DNA from: Xenococcus sp. PCC 7305
Lineage (GTDB): Bacteria; Cyanobacteriota; Cyanobacteriia; Cyanobacteriales; Xenococcaceae
Length of the DNA: 64,000 nucleotides
NCBI RefSeq assembly: GCF_000332055.1
Contig: NZ_ALVZ01000226.1
Span: 36,127-100,126 of the forward strand
Direction of reading: 5' to 3'
Both the position numbers and the translations under genes were made by a program. Below, piece by piece: positions 18,291 to 28,263 of this stretch; position 1 is the first letter of the stretch; each line of letters starts with the position of its first letter. The notes under the pieces were generated by a model that had not been told where the DNA came from, made no database searches, and was given only the letters and a program-made list of their open reading frames with translations.

Positions 18291-18424
18291 CGGGGCTGAG
18301 AATCAATAGATTAAAGATTAGGTTTTTTCAGTATCCGAGGTTTTTCCGTAAAGTATTGAGCTATTTCTTTTCCCATAATCTTGTCTCTCTAAACACAACA
18401 TTCTAGTGAGAAGACAATTAAAAT

Positions 18425-18712
18425 ATGTCAATTTACATAGGTAATTTATCCTACGAAGTTAACCAAGAAGACTTAAATGAAGTCTTTACCGAGTATGGAA
18501 CTGTTAAACGAGTTCATGTTCCAACTGATCGTGAGACAGGTCGCGTTCGTGGTTTTGCTTTTGTCGAAATGGAGTCGGAAGCCGACGAAGACAAAGCAAT
18601 TGCCGCTCTAGACGGAGCGGAATGGATGGACCGTGAGCTAAAAGTTAATAAAGCTAAGCCTCGTGAGGACAGAAGCTCATTTGGTGGTGGGCGCAGAAAA
18701 AACCGCTTCTAA
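18425..18712 (+). CDS. RRM-type RNA-binding protein (cyanobacterial Rbp family)
   Basis: The 95-residue protein is a single RNA recognition motif with RNP2 (IYIGNL) and RNP1 (RGFAFVEM), followed by a short Gly/Arg-rich tail (FGGGRRKNRF). Cyanobacterial Rbp proteins bind RNA through this fold, and several are induced by cold or help mRNA localise to thylakoids. No partner gene such as rpsU follows. The start is fixed by the conserved MSIYIGNLSYEV beginning. Confidence 0.93.
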   Translation: MSIYIGNLSYEVNQEDLNEVFTEYGTVKRVHVPTDRETGRVRGFAFVEMESEADEDKAIAALDGAEWMDRELKVNKAKPREDRSSFGGGRRKNRF

Positions 18713-18776
18713 GCTAAGTTTTAAAGTCCCATAGAAACATAAAAGCTTCTGGGAATCAAGTAGATTAATTCTGCAC

Positions 18777-18797
18777 ATTCTCCTGGGAGTTTTTTTT
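18777..18797 (+). terminator. Weak candidate terminator after the RRM gene
   Basis: CTCCTGGGAG is followed by eight T. The self-complementary part is only CTC/GAG to CTCC/GGAG, so the call rests mainly on the T-run and the position between convergent genes. Confidence 0.3.
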
Positions 18798-18826
18798 GCT
18801 TGATTAGCGCGTGCTATCCTATCTTT

Positions 18827-20725
18827 CTAGTGACTTTGAGCATATCTTCCCAATGCCATTAAGGGAAAATATTGCTGGTAAAGATGATATTTCAAATAAA
18901 AATGACAAGGGAAACCCGTACCTGTAAATTCATCTTCATTCCATGTTCCATCATCACGCTGGGTTTTAATTAAATAATCTATCCCCTTTGCGATCGCATT
19001 TTCTCCATTAAAATCAGGAGCAGCTAATAAGCCAATTAAGGCCCAAGCAGTTTGCGAAGCTGTACTGACCCCCTGACCTTTCAAACTGGAATCATTATAA
19101 CTACGACAGGTTTCTCCCCAACCGCCATCAGGATTTTGACAAGTTGTTAACCAGGCCGCACCGCGATTAATATTTTCTTGATATTTTTGAGGATCAAGAG
19201 CTTCTAGGGCGCATAATGCAATACTTGTCCCATAGATATAGTTGACTCCCCAACGACCAAACCAGCTACCATCAGCTTCTTGTTCATTTAGTAAAAACGC
19301 GATCGCTTTTTCGGCTTGCTCTTCAGGTATTGGCAGTTGGCAAAGACCAATCATTTCTAATACTCTAGCTGTTACATCAGCTGTATTGGGGTCGATAGTT
19401 GCTTTTAAATCACTATAGGGCAGCAAGTTCAACCAGTCTTGATCATTATTGATATCAAAAGCAGCCCAGCCTCCTGCTTGACATTGCATCGATAACATCC
19501 AGTCTAAACAACGAGCGATCGCTTTTTGCTTGAGCATCTCATCAGGAAGTTTAACTAGATCTAATCCCATGACCACCACCGCAGAATCGTCTAGGTCAGG
19601 ATAGAAACGATTGTCAAATTCAAAAGCCCAACCTCCAGGGGTTGCTTGGCTATTTTTTACGATCCAATCCCCATAATCGAGGATTTGTTTATCGAGTAAC
19701 CATTCTCCAGCCTTGACCAATGCAGGATGGTCAGAGGGAAAACCTGATTCGGCAAAAGCTCGTAAACACCAGGCGGTATCCCAAACGGGAGAAATACAGG
19801 GTTGAATTCGATAACTATCTTCCGTTTCGATCGCGAAATTATCAACCGCGACTAAACCTCTTTGAATAATAGGATCATCGACATCATATTCTAAGCATCG
19901 TAAACCTAGCAAGGAATTCAACATTGCGGGGATAATGCCACCCCAATCTCCTGTAGCTTCTTGTCTTTCGAGAATCCATTTTTCCGCAGCTTTTAATCCT
20001 TCTTTGCGGAAGGGTACTAAATTGAGAGTTTCTCCCAACTTGAAAAGATGATCGAGACCAATAAAAATATCTGTCCAGTCATTATTTTGCGGCAACTCGT
20101 AGCGAACATTGTCTATGCTCTCGGTATATAGTTCGTCTAAGCTAATCTTGGGATTGATATCGAAAACGGGTTTTTTATCAAAGACGATTAATAACGGAAC
20201 AGTGCTACCTCGCGCCCAACTCGACATTTCATAAATAGTAAAGGGCGATTCTTTGGGCAGCAACATCACCCAAGCAGGCAGCGAAGGTATTCCTTCCCAA
20301 CCATAACAACCAATTAAGGCTAAATGGAGTTTAGTAAAAATCCGAGATTTGCTAATGCCTCCGCGTTGTAAAATAAATTTTTTTGCTTTGACTAAGGCTG
20401 GATCTTCCTTGGGCACTCCTAATAGTCGCAATGCCATGTAGGCTTCCACTGAAACACTTAGCTCACCACCATCACCGTAAAATAGCTCCCAACCACCATG
20501 ATCTCGTTGCTGCGATCGCAAATAGCTGGCAGACTTCTCTAAAGGACGGGTGGCATCGGTTCCCCAGATCTTATGCAAAAGAACCATTTCTGAGGTGATA
20601 CTGGCATTCGATTCTAGTTCTGCCCACCAATAACCATCGGGATATTGAATTGAGAGTAGATATTCTTGACTAAGAGCGATCGCTTTTTGGACTGGGACTT
20701 GATAAACTTCTGTTGGAAGAGGCAT
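18827..20725 (-). CDS. shc: Squalene-hopene cyclase
   Basis: The enzyme cyclises squalene to hopene/hopanol, the core of hopanoid membrane lipids. The 632-residue length is standard. The catalytic acid motif DxDD appears as PDLDDSAVVV (about residue 378). Several QW repeats are present (for example GYWWAELE, GGWGETCRSY, QRDDGTWNE), and the FPCHFYLKYHLYQQYFPLMA ending is typical. It is a monocistronic gene that converges on the RRM gene. Confidence 0.96.
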   Translation of the reverse strand: MPLPTEVYQVPVQKAIALSQEYLLSIQYPDGYWWAELESNASITSEMVLLHKIWGTDATRPLEKSASYLRSQQRDHGGWELFYGDGGELSVSVEAYMALRLLGVPKEDPALVKAKKFILQRGGISKSRIFTKLHLALIGCYGWEGIPSLPAWVMLLPKESPFTIYEMSSWARGSTVPLLIVFDKKPVFDINPKISLDELYTESIDNVRYELPQNNDWTDIFIGLDHLFKLGETLNLVPFRKEGLKAAEKWILERQEATGDWGGIIPAMLNSLLGLRCLEYDVDDPIIQRGLVAVDNFAIETEDSYRIQPCISPVWDTAWCLRAFAESGFPSDHPALVKAGEWLLDKQILDYGDWIVKNSQATPGGWAFEFDNRFYPDLDDSAVVVMGLDLVKLPDEMLKQKAIARCLDWMLSMQCQAGGWAAFDINNDQDWLNLLPYSDLKATIDPNTADVTARVLEMIGLCQLPIPEEQAEKAIAFLLNEQEADGSWFGRWGVNYIYGTSIALCALEALDPQKYQENINRGAAWLTTCQNPDGGWGETCRSYNDSSLKGQGVSTASQTAWALIGLLAAPDFNGENAIAKGIDYLIKTQRDDGTWNEDEFTGTGFPCHFYLKYHLYQQYFPLMALGRYAQSH

Positions 20726-20902
20726 ACATTAATAAGGAAAGGGTAATGTGTCAATAATTCTCGTTTAGGGCAATAGGGAGGTAGGGAATTAGGGAAATTA
20801 GCTATTATTATTACCCAACGGTGCGCGTTCTCTAAAACCCCAAGTCCCAACTTGTTCAGTGATATTATAATCGTCCAGGATCTGTAGATTGCGCGATGTT
20901 GT

Positions 20903-21787
20903 TCAAAAATTATTTAATTCTCTCAAGGCCTTGTGTAATTGAGCCGCATGTAACCAACCGACATAACCACCATAAAGAATTTTCTCTTCGCGATCGCAGA
21001 CAAAAACATGATCGACTCTAGCAGGGCTTGTCCACGTACGAATCTGAATTCCTTCAGATAAGACTAACTGAATTTGCGATCGCGAAAAATTTCGATAATG
21101 AGCGTCAGTCATTCCCGGTACTTGTTGTAAATATTGAATAATTCTCGTTGCCAAATTATTGGCTGGAGCTTTAGCTATTTGGGGATTGCGCCAAAATTCT
21201 TGGATAATGGGGATTAATTTCTGATTACTTTTCAGTCCTACATGAGCAGCACCCCGAAGACAGATAAACTGGGAATGAGCAAATTTGGTGTTCTCAACTG
21301 TTACCATGCCATCAGTTCCGAAGCCCAGATCTCCTGCGATCGCTAAAGTGGGAATCTGTTGAGCAATCCTAGTCGCAGTTTCTCGGCGGTTTCTCCCCAA
21401 ATCCCGAGCCATACCAATTCCAATTCCGAGAGGATCAATCATTCTGGCAAGATGAGAACCACCGATCGGCGAGCCGATGACAACTAAAGAATGGACGCGA
21501 TGCCATAGTTCGGGATGACGATGGAGCAATTCAATGCAGATTAGTCCGCCCATAGAATGACCAATCATTCGCAGAGAAATCTTAGGGTAGTTCTTGATAG
21601 TTTCTAGGGTAATTTGTTCTAATTGCTTAATTAAGGGTTCGATACGCCAATAGGTTTTCAAGATCCCTAAACTCGGTGCAATTACCAATGCCTCTGTAGT
21701 TACCATTGCGCGGGCTAAGTTCCCAATATCATGACCGTCATCTGACCAACCATGTTGGGCTAATATAATACAATCTGGGTTGTTCAT
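20903..21787 (-). CDS. Alpha/beta-hydrolase, lipase-like
   Basis: The 294-residue protein starts with an oxyanion-hole-like strand (IILAQHGWSDDG). The nucleophile elbow is GHSMGGL with the Ser near residue 79, and an HVGLKSN region could supply the catalytic His. This fits lipase or PGAP1-like serine hydrolases that act on esters. There is no signal peptide, so it is probably cytosolic. The substrate cannot be inferred. It is divergent from the DUF423 gene with 20 bases between starts. Confidence 0.7.
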   Translation of the reverse strand: MNNPDCIILAQHGWSDDGHDIGNLARAMVTTEALVIAPSLGILKTYWRIEPLIKQLEQITLETIKNYPKISLRMIGHSMGGLICIELLHRHPELWHRVHSLVVIGSPIGGSHLARMIDPLGIGIGMARDLGRNRRETATRIAQQIPTLAIAGDLGFGTDGMVTVENTKFAHSQFICLRGAAHVGLKSNQKLIPIIQEFWRNPQIAKAPANNLATRIIQYLQQVPGMTDAHYRNFSRSQIQLVLSEGIQIRTWTSPARVDHVFVCDREEKILYGGYVGWLHAAQLHKALRELNNF

Positions 21788-21807
21788 TCTTTATCTGACT
21801 AACAATT

Positions 21808-22185
21808 ATGACTAAAATCTTTTTGGCGATCGCCGGATTCTTGGGAGCCTTATCAGTCGCATCAGGAGCTTTTGCCACCCATGCTCTCAAGGATAGTTTA
21901 ACCGTCAAAGCTTTAGCAATTTGGGAAACAGCAACCAAATACCAGATGTATCATGTCCTAGCCCTGATGTTGGTCGCTTTATTATTAACCCGCACTGAAA
22001 TTCCCGTTTCATCTTTAGTGATTGCGGGTTGGGCTTTTATTATCGGAATAGTGATATTTTCCGGCAGTCTCTATGCTCTTAGTCTCAGTAATATTAAATG
22101 GCTGGGTGCGATCACTCCCTTAGGTGGCTTAGCCTTTATTGTGGGCTGGCTCTCCATCGCGATCGCAGCCTGGGGTATTAAATAA
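21808..22185 (+). CDS. DUF423 (YgdD-type) membrane protein
   Basis: This is a 125-residue protein with four hydrophobic helices. The DUF423 features are clear: FLGALSVASGAFATHALKD, WETATKYQMYHVLALM, FSGSLYALS and ITPLGGLAFIVGWL. The function of the family is unknown. It shares a very short divergent promoter region with the lipase-like gene. Confidence 0.88.
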   Translation: MTKIFLAIAGFLGALSVASGAFATHALKDSLTVKALAIWETATKYQMYHVLALMLVALLLTRTEIPVSSLVIAGWAFIIGIVIFSGSLYALSLSNIKWLGAITPLGGLAFIVGWLSIAIAAWGIK

Positions 22186-22327
22186 TTTGTATGTTATTTT
22201 CTATTGTGATTAGTCTAATCCGGAAACAAACATCCATAAGTTAGCATCTTAAAGATATAAGCCAACTGACTAAGTCCTGATTATCTCGCTTGGAATTATC
22301 CCACGAAGATGGAACAGGACGAATGAG

Positions 22328-22366
22328 GATAACTGATAACTGTTCACTGAATAACTGTTCACTGAA
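22328..22366. repeat. Tandem repeat of GATAACTG/TTCACTGA type before the kinase gene
   Basis: Imperfect repeats of ATAACTG and TTCACTGA run up to three bases before the kinase start. They resemble the array before aroA and probably occupy the leader of the mRNA. Confidence 0.55.
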
Positions 22367-22369
22367 AAA

Positions 22370-24061
22370 ATGCTGCTAAATGATCGCTATCGCATTCTAG
22401 ACACCTTAGGGAGAGGAGGCTTTGGGGAGACTTATCTTGTAGAAGATAGACATTTGCCTTCGAAGAGAAAATGCGTTCTCAAACAACTTAATCCCATTGT
22501 CGAACAATCAGAAACTCCCTCTTGGATGAAAGAGAGATTTCAAAGGGAAGCAGCGATTCTCGAAGAGCTAGGTGACGAAAGTAAGCAAATTCCCCGTCTT
22601 TATGCCTACTTTGCCGAAGAAGGAAAGTTTTATTTAGTGCAAGAATGGATTGAAGGGGAAACCCTAGCCCAAAAACATCAAAGACAAGGCAATCTCAACT
22701 CTCAGCAAGTACAAGCAATTTTAGCTCAACTCTTGCCAGTTCTCGATTTTCTCCATCAGCGTCAGATTATCCATCGAGATCTTAAACCAGAAAACATCAT
22801 CTTACGGCAGAGCGATCGCTTGCCTGTTTTGATTGATTTTGGTGCGGTCAAAGAGGCAATGTCAACCCAAGCTAATCACAGCAATAATAGCAGTCTATCG
22901 ATTTCCATTGGCACCCCTGGTTATATGGCTTCAGAGCAGGCAGCAGGTCGTCCAGCCTATTCTAGTGATCTCTATAGTTTGGGATTGACCGCTATTTTTC
23001 TGCTCACAGGAAAATCACCTCAAGACTTAGAAACTGATCCAGAGACAGGAGAGATAATTTGGCAAGAATATGCAAAAAATCTTGATCCTAAATTGGTTTT
23101 AGTATTAGACAAAGCAATCCAGTTTCATCCTCGCGATCGCTTTAACTCCGCCGCCGCCATGTTATCTGCCCTCGACAACAGGCAGAAATCCCATCCCACA
23201 GTGCAGGTTGCCCCCGCAGTATCCCATCGTGAGCAGCATAGTTATGCTGGAACAGTTCACTATGAAAATCATACTGAGCAATCAAGAACAGGAAGTAATC
23301 GATTAGTCAAAATATTTCTCTTTTTACTAACATTAGCCGGATTAGGAATTGGAACTTTCGCCGTTGGCTTTACTCTCATTGCCAATCTGTTGCCCTCATT
23401 TCAAAAATCTTCACCTCAAGCTCAAGTAGAACCTGATGATTCTAGCCGTAGACCGATTCTATTTCCTTCGAGAAATGAGGAGAAAATAGAAATCAGTGAA
23501 GAGGAACCAGAAGTTCTAGAGGATAACGCTAAAACAGAATCGGAAATAAAAGAAAGGAAAATAGAAATAGAAAAAATTGCTAAAGCAAGAAAAGAAGAAT
23601 CTATCGAGCAACCAAAAACTCCTGACGTTTTTGTGCAAACCCAACCCAACCCAGAATCGCCCTCTGCAACAGATAAGCCTATTTTAACCACAGGAGTCTC
23701 TGAAGCTCAATTAGTTAGCACTCTAGGAAAACCGACATCTCAAAGAACAGATTTTCGAGAAAACAGTAAAGTCCTGGAATATCGTGATTCTGAAACAGAT
23801 AAACTTAATTCGCGCTATAAGGCTAATACATCAGGGAAGATTTATTACACAGAGGTCATTTTAGATTCCTCTAATAGTCTTGGTCAAATGCAGACAGCTT
23901 TAGACCAACTACTAGGAAACAATAATTCTGCATCTATCAAAGATAAACTCAGAGCAGTTTATAATCGCACATGGCAATCAAGTTTTTTTAAAGTGGGAAA
24001 TCTAGAAGGGAAAATAGAACGAGATTCTAAAGATAGAATCAGCATCTCAGTTCAAGAATAA
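22370..24061 (+). CDS. Membrane-anchored Ser/Thr protein kinase (Hanks type)
   Basis: This is a 563-residue kinase. The glycine loop is GRGGFGETYLVED, the ATP Lys is in CVLKQLNP, the catalytic loop HRDLKPENIIL, DFG in LIDFGAVKEA, and the activation segment GTPGYMASEQ. The catalytic domain covers about residues 1-270. One transmembrane helix (about 315-340) is followed by a Glu/Lys-rich linker and a C-terminal domain of about 110 residues (QLVSTLGKPTSQRTDF) that may be extracytoplasmic and sense a signal. All catalytic residues are present. Nothing nearby suggests its targets. Confidence 0.9.
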   Translation: MLLNDRYRILDTLGRGGFGETYLVEDRHLPSKRKCVLKQLNPIVEQSETPSWMKERFQREAAILEELGDESKQIPRLYAYFAEEGKFYLVQEWIEGETLAQKHQRQGNLNSQQVQAILAQLLPVLDFLHQRQIIHRDLKPENIILRQSDRLPVLIDFGAVKEAMSTQANHSNNSSLSISIGTPGYMASEQAAGRPAYSSDLYSLGLTAIFLLTGKSPQDLETDPETGEIIWQEYAKNLDPKLVLVLDKAIQFHPRDRFNSAAAMLSALDNRQKSHPTVQVAPAVSHREQHSYAGTVHYENHTEQSRTGSNRLVKIFLFLLTLAGLGIGTFAVGFTLIANLLPSFQKSSPQAQVEPDDSSRRPILFPSRNEEKIEISEEEPEVLEDNAKTESEIKERKIEIEKIAKARKEESIEQPKTPDVFVQTQPNPESPSATDKPILTTGVSEAQLVSTLGKPTSQRTDFRENSKVLEYRDSETDKLNSRYKANTSGKIYYTEVILDSSNSLGQMQTALDQLLGNNNSASIKDKLRAVYNRTWQSSFFKVGNLEGKIERDSKDRISISVQE

Positions 24062-24067
24062 GGTTTT

Positions 24068-24496
24068 TTAACTCGATTGCTCCTGAAATAATTCAAAGAC
24101 CTGACGGGAAAATAACTTTAATTTGTTTTCTATCTCGTCTTTGGGTTTATATTCCCCTAACAATTGCCAATTGTCTACGGTCGAGAACCGCCAGGCTTGG
24201 CCCACATGACTAAACCCCCCAGTTTCTAACCCAATTAATTTTTCTGTCTTGTCTAGCGGATCTGTATAGAAACGAATCTGTACCAAAATGCTATTGCATT
24301 GAATACGAGGACTCCAACCGGGAAAATGAAAGCCAATATCTATCGAATCAGGATCTACCAATTCTTGGGTGTCAGGGTCATTCTTCCAAGGCTTGAGGTC
24401 AACTTTGACATCAGGAAATTGGGTTTTAAAAAGATTGACCACCGAGGCAATTTTAGTTGTGACATCCAATCCTCTAGCTCTTTCTGATGCATTCAA
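24068..24496 (-). CDS. Conserved hypothetical protein, 142 aa
   Basis: I do not recognise a named domain. The protein is soluble with no signal or membrane segment, and has a central PGWSPRIQCNSILVQIRFY strand region and GQAWRFSTVDNWQ. The start is decided by a strong GGGAGGG ribosome-binding site eight bases before TTG (24496); no ATG fits the frame. It ends six bases from the convergent kinase stop. Confidence 0.65.
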   Translation of the reverse strand: MNASERARGLDVTTKIASVVNLFKTQFPDVKVDLKPWKNDPDTQELVDPDSIDIGFHFPGWSPRIQCNSILVQIRFYTDPLDKTEKLIGLETGGFSHVGQAWRFSTVDNWQLLGEYKPKDEIENKLKLFSRQVFELFQEQSS

Positions 24497-24621
24497 GTTG
24501 ACTACCCTCCCAATATAATATGAATATGTTTATATTATATTATGGTCAGTTAGATCAATAAAGTAGCTAAATATCCAAATGTTCTCAAAATTCCTCTTCT
24601 TTAAAAATGATTGAAGAGTCA

Positions 24622-27168
24622 TTAAGATTGAGAGAAGAGCCATTCAGGAATTTTGTCTGCTGGTAAAGGCTTAGCAAATAAATATCCTTGCCCATATTCA
24701 CAATCCAAATTTTCCAGAAGATATTGTTCTTCTTCTGTTTCAATGCCTTCGGCAATCACATCCATTCCCAGCTTATGAGCCAACAAAACAATCGTGCTGA
24801 CAATTTCTAAATTTTTGGCACCTTTGCTCATATTGCTGACAAAAGAGCGGTCTACTTTTAAGGTGTCCATGGGAAATTGATGAAGATAACTAAAAGAAGA
24901 AAATCCTGTGCCAAAATCATCCATACTGAGACGCAGACCAAGAGCTTTGAGACGATTTAACATCACGATCGCATCTTGAACATTATCCATCACCATGCTT
25001 TCTGTGATTTCTAATTTAAGATTTTGATAATTTATATGGGTAATCTCCAGAATTTCCTCAATTTTTTCTACTAGATTAGGTTGATTGAACTGTCGTCCCG
25101 AAAGATTCACACTGATAAAGAGATTGGAATATTCAGGAAACTTTTGCTGCCAAGAATGCATTTGAGTGCAAGCCTCCTGGAAAATCCACTCTCCCAAAGG
25201 GATAATGGCTCCTGTCTCTTCGGCAATAGGAATAAATTCCCCAGGGGAAATAAAGCCTTTTGAGGGCGAAATCCAACGAACCAATGCTTCAAACCCAGCG
25301 ACTTTATGGGTTTTTAGCGAGATAATTGGTTGATAGTACAATTGGAATTCCTTCTTGGCGATCGCACGATATAAATCGGTTTCCAATTCCAAGCGGATTA
25401 ATGCTTGTTGATGCATTTTTTTCGCAAATATTTCATAGCGAATTTTTCCCGAAGCCTTCGCTTTATACATTGCTGTTCGAGCGGAACGGAGAATATTTTC
25501 AGCAACAAACTCTTGGCTAATATCATTAATGGCAATTCCAATTGTCACCGAATTAAGAATTTCTCGCTTCTGAAAACTAAAAGGAACAGTCAGGATTTCC
25601 TGCAATTTGCTGGCAAATTTAACCGCTATTGCCGGATCTTCATCAATTATCGTCGCGATCGCAAATTCATCGCCTCCCACTCTGGCTAATAACTCTTCTG
25701 AACTAAGATACTCCTGAAGATGTTGTGTCGTAGCTCGTAATAATTGATCTCCTGCTTGATATCCCAAACCATCATTGATTAGTTTAAAACGATCTAAATC
25801 TAAACAAAAAACCACAATCGACAGAGAAGAATTTGGTTGGAGATATTTGTGATTAAGTCTTTTTAATTGTTGAGTAAATAATGTTGAATTCGGTAAAGAA
25901 GTTAAGGAATCATACAATGTGTTGTAAAGCACCTTATAAGTCCAGATAAGACCCACTGTGAGAACCAAGCTCAACAGAGAAGGGACTAAGGGAATCCATC
26001 CCCCAACCAGAAAAATAGACATACAGGAGACATATAGTAAGCTACTGGTCACAATAGTTGTTAAACCAACAGATAATGGATGCCGCAACTTTATAGAGAT
26101 TGCTAATCCCACCAAAGACCAAACCCAAATCCATAAAATTTCTACTCCTTCAGACCAAAACCAAATGGGGGTTGATTCCCCCAGGACTAAACTGATTAAT
26201 TGACTGACCATCTGGGCATGGGCCAACACTCCAGGCATCGTAGCTTGCTCACCCTCATAAGGAGTATAAAAGAAATCTTTGATACTCGGAGCAGTAGTTC
26301 CAATAATTACGATCTTGTCTTTAACTAAATCAGAACTGAGTTTTCCTTCGAGTGCTTCTGTTAAGGTTACCCTTGGCGCAATTATTGGTGATTGATAATC
26401 AATGAGAATTTGCCATCCCAAAGCTTCCGTTGAATGCATTCGGTAGCCACCAGAATTAGAGTGCAAGCGAGGCAAAATAGTATTGCCAATAGATAAAGAA
26501 TCAATAGATTCTGTAATTTCTAAATTCCCTGCCAACTCAGGTAAATCTTGAAGGTACTCTAAACTCAAACGGAAAGCAAAAGAATATAGTTGTTTTTCTC
26601 CCAAACGAGCATACATTAAATTTCTGCGTAAAATGGAATCTTGATCTAAAACTACATCGTTAAATCCCACTTTTGATGGAGGAACAACTGTCGGAGGAGG
26701 TACTTGATTTTCTTCATTTCCCAAATATTCAATTGCAATTAAATTGTCGGCTTGTAATTGCTGATGTAAGCTGGCTGTCCCTGGAGGATAGGTAATATCC
26801 CGATATAAATCAAATCCTATTACTTTAGGTTGGTATTTTTGAATTTCTGCCAATAATTTGGCAATCGTTTGATCGTCAATGGGCCAACGCCTTTGATTCT
26901 TAATATCGAGATCAGTAATTTCTACTAAAAGTAATCTCTTATCAAGTTGATCATTGCTCTTTATCCGAACCATTGCATCATAAGCAAATAATTCTAAACT
27001 CTGTAGCCCTCCCCATTGCTTAACTCCAATTATCATTGTTGTTACCAAGAAACTAGTTAAGAATATTGGTAGAGTATATTTTCGGGAAAGACCATTGTTT
27101 TTCGCTAAATCGTTATAGCTTTTATGGTAAAAAGATTTAGCTTTATTGATTATGTCAAATAACGCCAT
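24622..27168 (-). CDS. CHASE2-GGDEF-EAL membrane protein (cyclic-di-GMP turnover)
   Basis: The 848-residue protein has one N-terminal helix, a CHASE2 extracytoplasmic sensor domain (about 55-320, with FYTPYEGEQATMPGV), three membrane helices (about 335-415), then GGDEF (about 425-585) and EAL (about 595-845). The GGDEF motif is intact (RVGGDEFAIA) and the EAL motif is present (GFEALVRW), so it could make or degrade c-di-GMP. Which activity dominates cannot be read from sequence. It is divergent from a DUF928 gene. Confidence 0.93.
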   Translation of the reverse strand: MALFDIINKAKSFYHKSYNDLAKNNGLSRKYTLPIFLTSFLVTTMIIGVKQWGGLQSLELFAYDAMVRIKSNDQLDKRLLLVEITDLDIKNQRRWPIDDQTIAKLLAEIQKYQPKVIGFDLYRDITYPPGTASLHQQLQADNLIAIEYLGNEENQVPPPTVVPPSKVGFNDVVLDQDSILRRNLMYARLGEKQLYSFAFRLSLEYLQDLPELAGNLEITESIDSLSIGNTILPRLHSNSGGYRMHSTEALGWQILIDYQSPIIAPRVTLTEALEGKLSSDLVKDKIVIIGTTAPSIKDFFYTPYEGEQATMPGVLAHAQMVSQLISLVLGESTPIWFWSEGVEILWIWVWSLVGLAISIKLRHPLSVGLTTIVTSSLLYVSCMSIFLVGGWIPLVPSLLSLVLTVGLIWTYKVLYNTLYDSLTSLPNSTLFTQQLKRLNHKYLQPNSSLSIVVFCLDLDRFKLINDGLGYQAGDQLLRATTQHLQEYLSSEELLARVGGDEFAIATIIDEDPAIAVKFASKLQEILTVPFSFQKREILNSVTIGIAINDISQEFVAENILRSARTAMYKAKASGKIRYEIFAKKMHQQALIRLELETDLYRAIAKKEFQLYYQPIISLKTHKVAGFEALVRWISPSKGFISPGEFIPIAEETGAIIPLGEWIFQEACTQMHSWQQKFPEYSNLFISVNLSGRQFNQPNLVEKIEEILEITHINYQNLKLEITESMVMDNVQDAIVMLNRLKALGLRLSMDDFGTGFSSFSYLHQFPMDTLKVDRSFVSNMSKGAKNLEIVSTIVLLAHKLGMDVIAEGIETEEEQYLLENLDCEYGQGYLFAKPLPADKIPEWLFSQS

Positions 27169-27475
27169 AATATACTCAATAATGATAGTAAGGTATGCTG
27201 TATAGATTTAGTGGCTGTAAAATTACGGATTAATTGATTTAAAAATAGTCAAGCTATTCAGTATTTTTTGGGGTAATGCATTTTATAACTGCAAAATATT
27301 TATTATATCTTCATCGCTAATTATTGGCTTATTAGTAGACATTTTTAAGCAAAAAACATAACATGAAGACATATAAATTAAACAACTAGTCATCAGAGAC
27401 CATATCTTGAAAAAAATAAGGATTTTTTTGACTTCATGAACATGAAACATTATTAGTAATTTGAACTTGTAAACA

Positions 27476-28234
27476 ATGTTAAACACAAAAAATAAAACTA
27501 GCAAAGTTATTGGGATATCTAGTTTTATAGCTATCTGGAGTTTGGTGAGTTTTACTGCGATCGCTCAAACCCCAGAGGTTACTAAATCTAATGAATCAAA
27601 AACTGCTGAAGTCCATGGCTTACCTAGTAATCGTGAAGCTGGAGGCAGTCGAGGTAATTGCGATATTACAGCCCAAAATAATCTTGATGACCCCATAGCT
27701 CTAATTCCAGACAGTTCGGTAAACATCACAGCATCCATTTCTCCCAAGCTATTTTTCTATGTCCCACAAACCAAAGAACAAAAGACTATAGAATTTGTGC
27801 TTCGAGATCAAAACGACCAACTAGTACATGAGGTATTCCTCCAAAAAACTAGTCAAGGAGGAATTATGAATGTGGAGATTCCTCAGGATGTCAGTGAGGG
27901 TTTGGGGCAATCTGATTCCAACTATCGCTGGTATTTATCTCTGATTTGCGACAATCAAAAACGTGCTCGCGATTTAGTCCTGGAAGGATGGATTAGCTAT
28001 GTAGAACTAGATAATTCTGTTAAACAAAAACTAGAAGCCTCTACCTCAGCAGAACAAGCTGACTTTTATCAAAAAGAGGGGATTTGGTATGATGCCTTGT
28101 CAGCAGTCGCAGAGGATACAACTCAATTCGCGAATCCTGCTGCAACAGAAAAATGGTCACAAATGCTCGAATCTATTGGCTTGGAGAAATTGTCTGCACA
28201 ACCTTTTATTGACGGCGAAATTATCAAGCAGTAA
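27476..28234 (+). CDS. Secreted DUF928 domain protein
   Basis: The 252-residue protein has a signal peptide (about 1-30, ending SFTAIAQT) and one DUF928 domain with EAGGSRGNCD, ALIPDSSVNITASISPKLFF and YRWYLSLICD. DUF928 proteins in cyanobacteria are often encoded next to CHASE2 proteins, as here, where the CHASE2-GGDEF-EAL gene is divergent. An envelope protein that contacts the CHASE2 sensor is a reasonable inference. The 307-bp divergent region between them holds no other supportable gene. Confidence 0.82.
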   Translation: MLNTKNKTSKVIGISSFIAIWSLVSFTAIAQTPEVTKSNESKTAEVHGLPSNREAGGSRGNCDITAQNNLDDPIALIPDSSVNITASISPKLFFYVPQTKEQKTIEFVLRDQNDQLVHEVFLQKTSQGGIMNVEIPQDVSEGLGQSDSNYRWYLSLICDNQKRARDLVLEGWISYVELDNSVKQKLEASTSAEQADFYQKEGIWYDALSAVAEDTTQFANPAATEKWSQMLESIGLEKLSAQPFIDGEIIKQ

Positions 28235-28263
28235 CTAAGTAACTGGTCTGAAGTTGGTTCAAC

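Noticed and set aside
27283..27504. 73-codon minus-strand frame between the CHASE2 and DUF928 genes
   Set aside because: It overlaps the DUF928 start, is rich in AT-driven residues, and has no ribosome-binding site.
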